Below, in pieces: positions 63,925 through 64,000 of a stretch of DNA of 64,000 nt (its first letter is position 1; each line of letters starts with the position of its first letter). The stretch comes from Sphingomonas canadensis. GTDB lineage: Bacteria; Pseudomonadota; Alphaproteobacteria; Sphingomonadales; Sphingomonadaceae. A program made the position numbers and the translations under genes. The notes below the pieces were generated by a model. It searched no databases. It was given only the letters and a program-made list of their open reading frames with translations, and was not told the origin of the DNA. Location: assembly GCF_026013525.1 (NCBI RefSeq), contig NZ_JAPDRA010000001.1:434001-498000 (forward strand), read 5' to 3'.

Positions 63925-64000
63925 TTATCCTCCCGCCGGCCGCGCGAGGCAAGCGATCACCGCATCCACCGCGGCGCGCGTCTCGTCCAGCGAGCCGCCC
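63925..64000 (-). CDS. coaE: Dephospho-CoA kinase CoaE, C-terminal end (cut by window edge)
   Basis: Only the last 25 codons are present, reading GGSLDETRAAVDAVIACLA then RPAGG and TAA. The GGSLxETRAAVDAxIA pattern and position directly before dnaQ match CoaE, the last enzyme of coenzyme A synthesis. Confidence 0.7.
   Translation of the reverse strand, partial: GGSLDETRAAVDAVIACLARPAGG

Overview
The window looks like chromosomal DNA of a sphingomonad (Alphaproteobacteria, Sphingomonas-like). The evidence is high GC with strongly GC-biased codons, alphaproteobacterial family genes (MmcB, DUF1489, DUF1491, PlsC with a KHESIFE motif), a coaE-dnaQ end, and dense ATGA/GTGA gene overlaps. No rRNA, CRISPR or phage genes were seen.

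Left half (1-31588) is a nearly complete flagellar island. On the minus strand, fliK-L-M-N-O-P-Q-R runs off the left edge from a sigma-54 promoter at the end of fliJ. Upstream lies a second minus operon, an FlbD-like activator followed by fliE-F-G-H-I-J. Flagellin fliC faces away from it with its own sigma-54 promoter and a strong terminator. Next come a 184-bp MITE-like element, a DUF454 gene, a secreted ubiquitin gene, fliA and flhA. Then follow a lytic transglycosylase with a sigma-54 promoter, flgN-like, flgM, flgA and a reduced MotA/MotB-like pair. From a divergent region with a consensus sigma-54 promoter, flgB-C-D-E-F-G-H-I-J-K-L and motA-motB run on the plus strand. A 16-bp palindrome, CGGCAA-N4-TTGCCG, occurs in tandem pairs at three flagellar loci and is a good candidate binding site for the activator.

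Right half (31585-64000) is mostly housekeeping: a TonB-dependent receptor, tRNA-Leu(GAG), a MATE transporter, ftsE-ftsX-elyC-like-plsC, tyrC and hisC, an amine oxidase, metX-GNAT-metW, a NodU-type carbamoyltransferase, DUF1489, mgtE, a cyclophilin, a LysR regulator, a bacterial CDC48, an MFS transporter, a PmtA-like methyltransferase, msrB, PBP1A, a zincin, YcgN, SCO1, an ankyrin protein, mmcB, DUF1491, a thioesterase, ptsN, hpf, dnaQ and the end of coaE.

The most striking gene is at 13759-14100. It encodes ubiquitin about 91% identical to the human protein, ending exactly in LRLRGG, behind a bacterial signal peptide and a good ribosome-binding site, with host-like codon use. The same window encodes a full-length two-ring CDC48 ATPase, but the predicted compartments differ and no E1, E2, E3 or deubiquitinase was recognised nearby. 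Other points of interest are a palindromic repeat family, one copy of which sits inside a TA-flanked MITE, FlgH without a lipobox cysteine, and an orphan terminator suggesting a small RNA.
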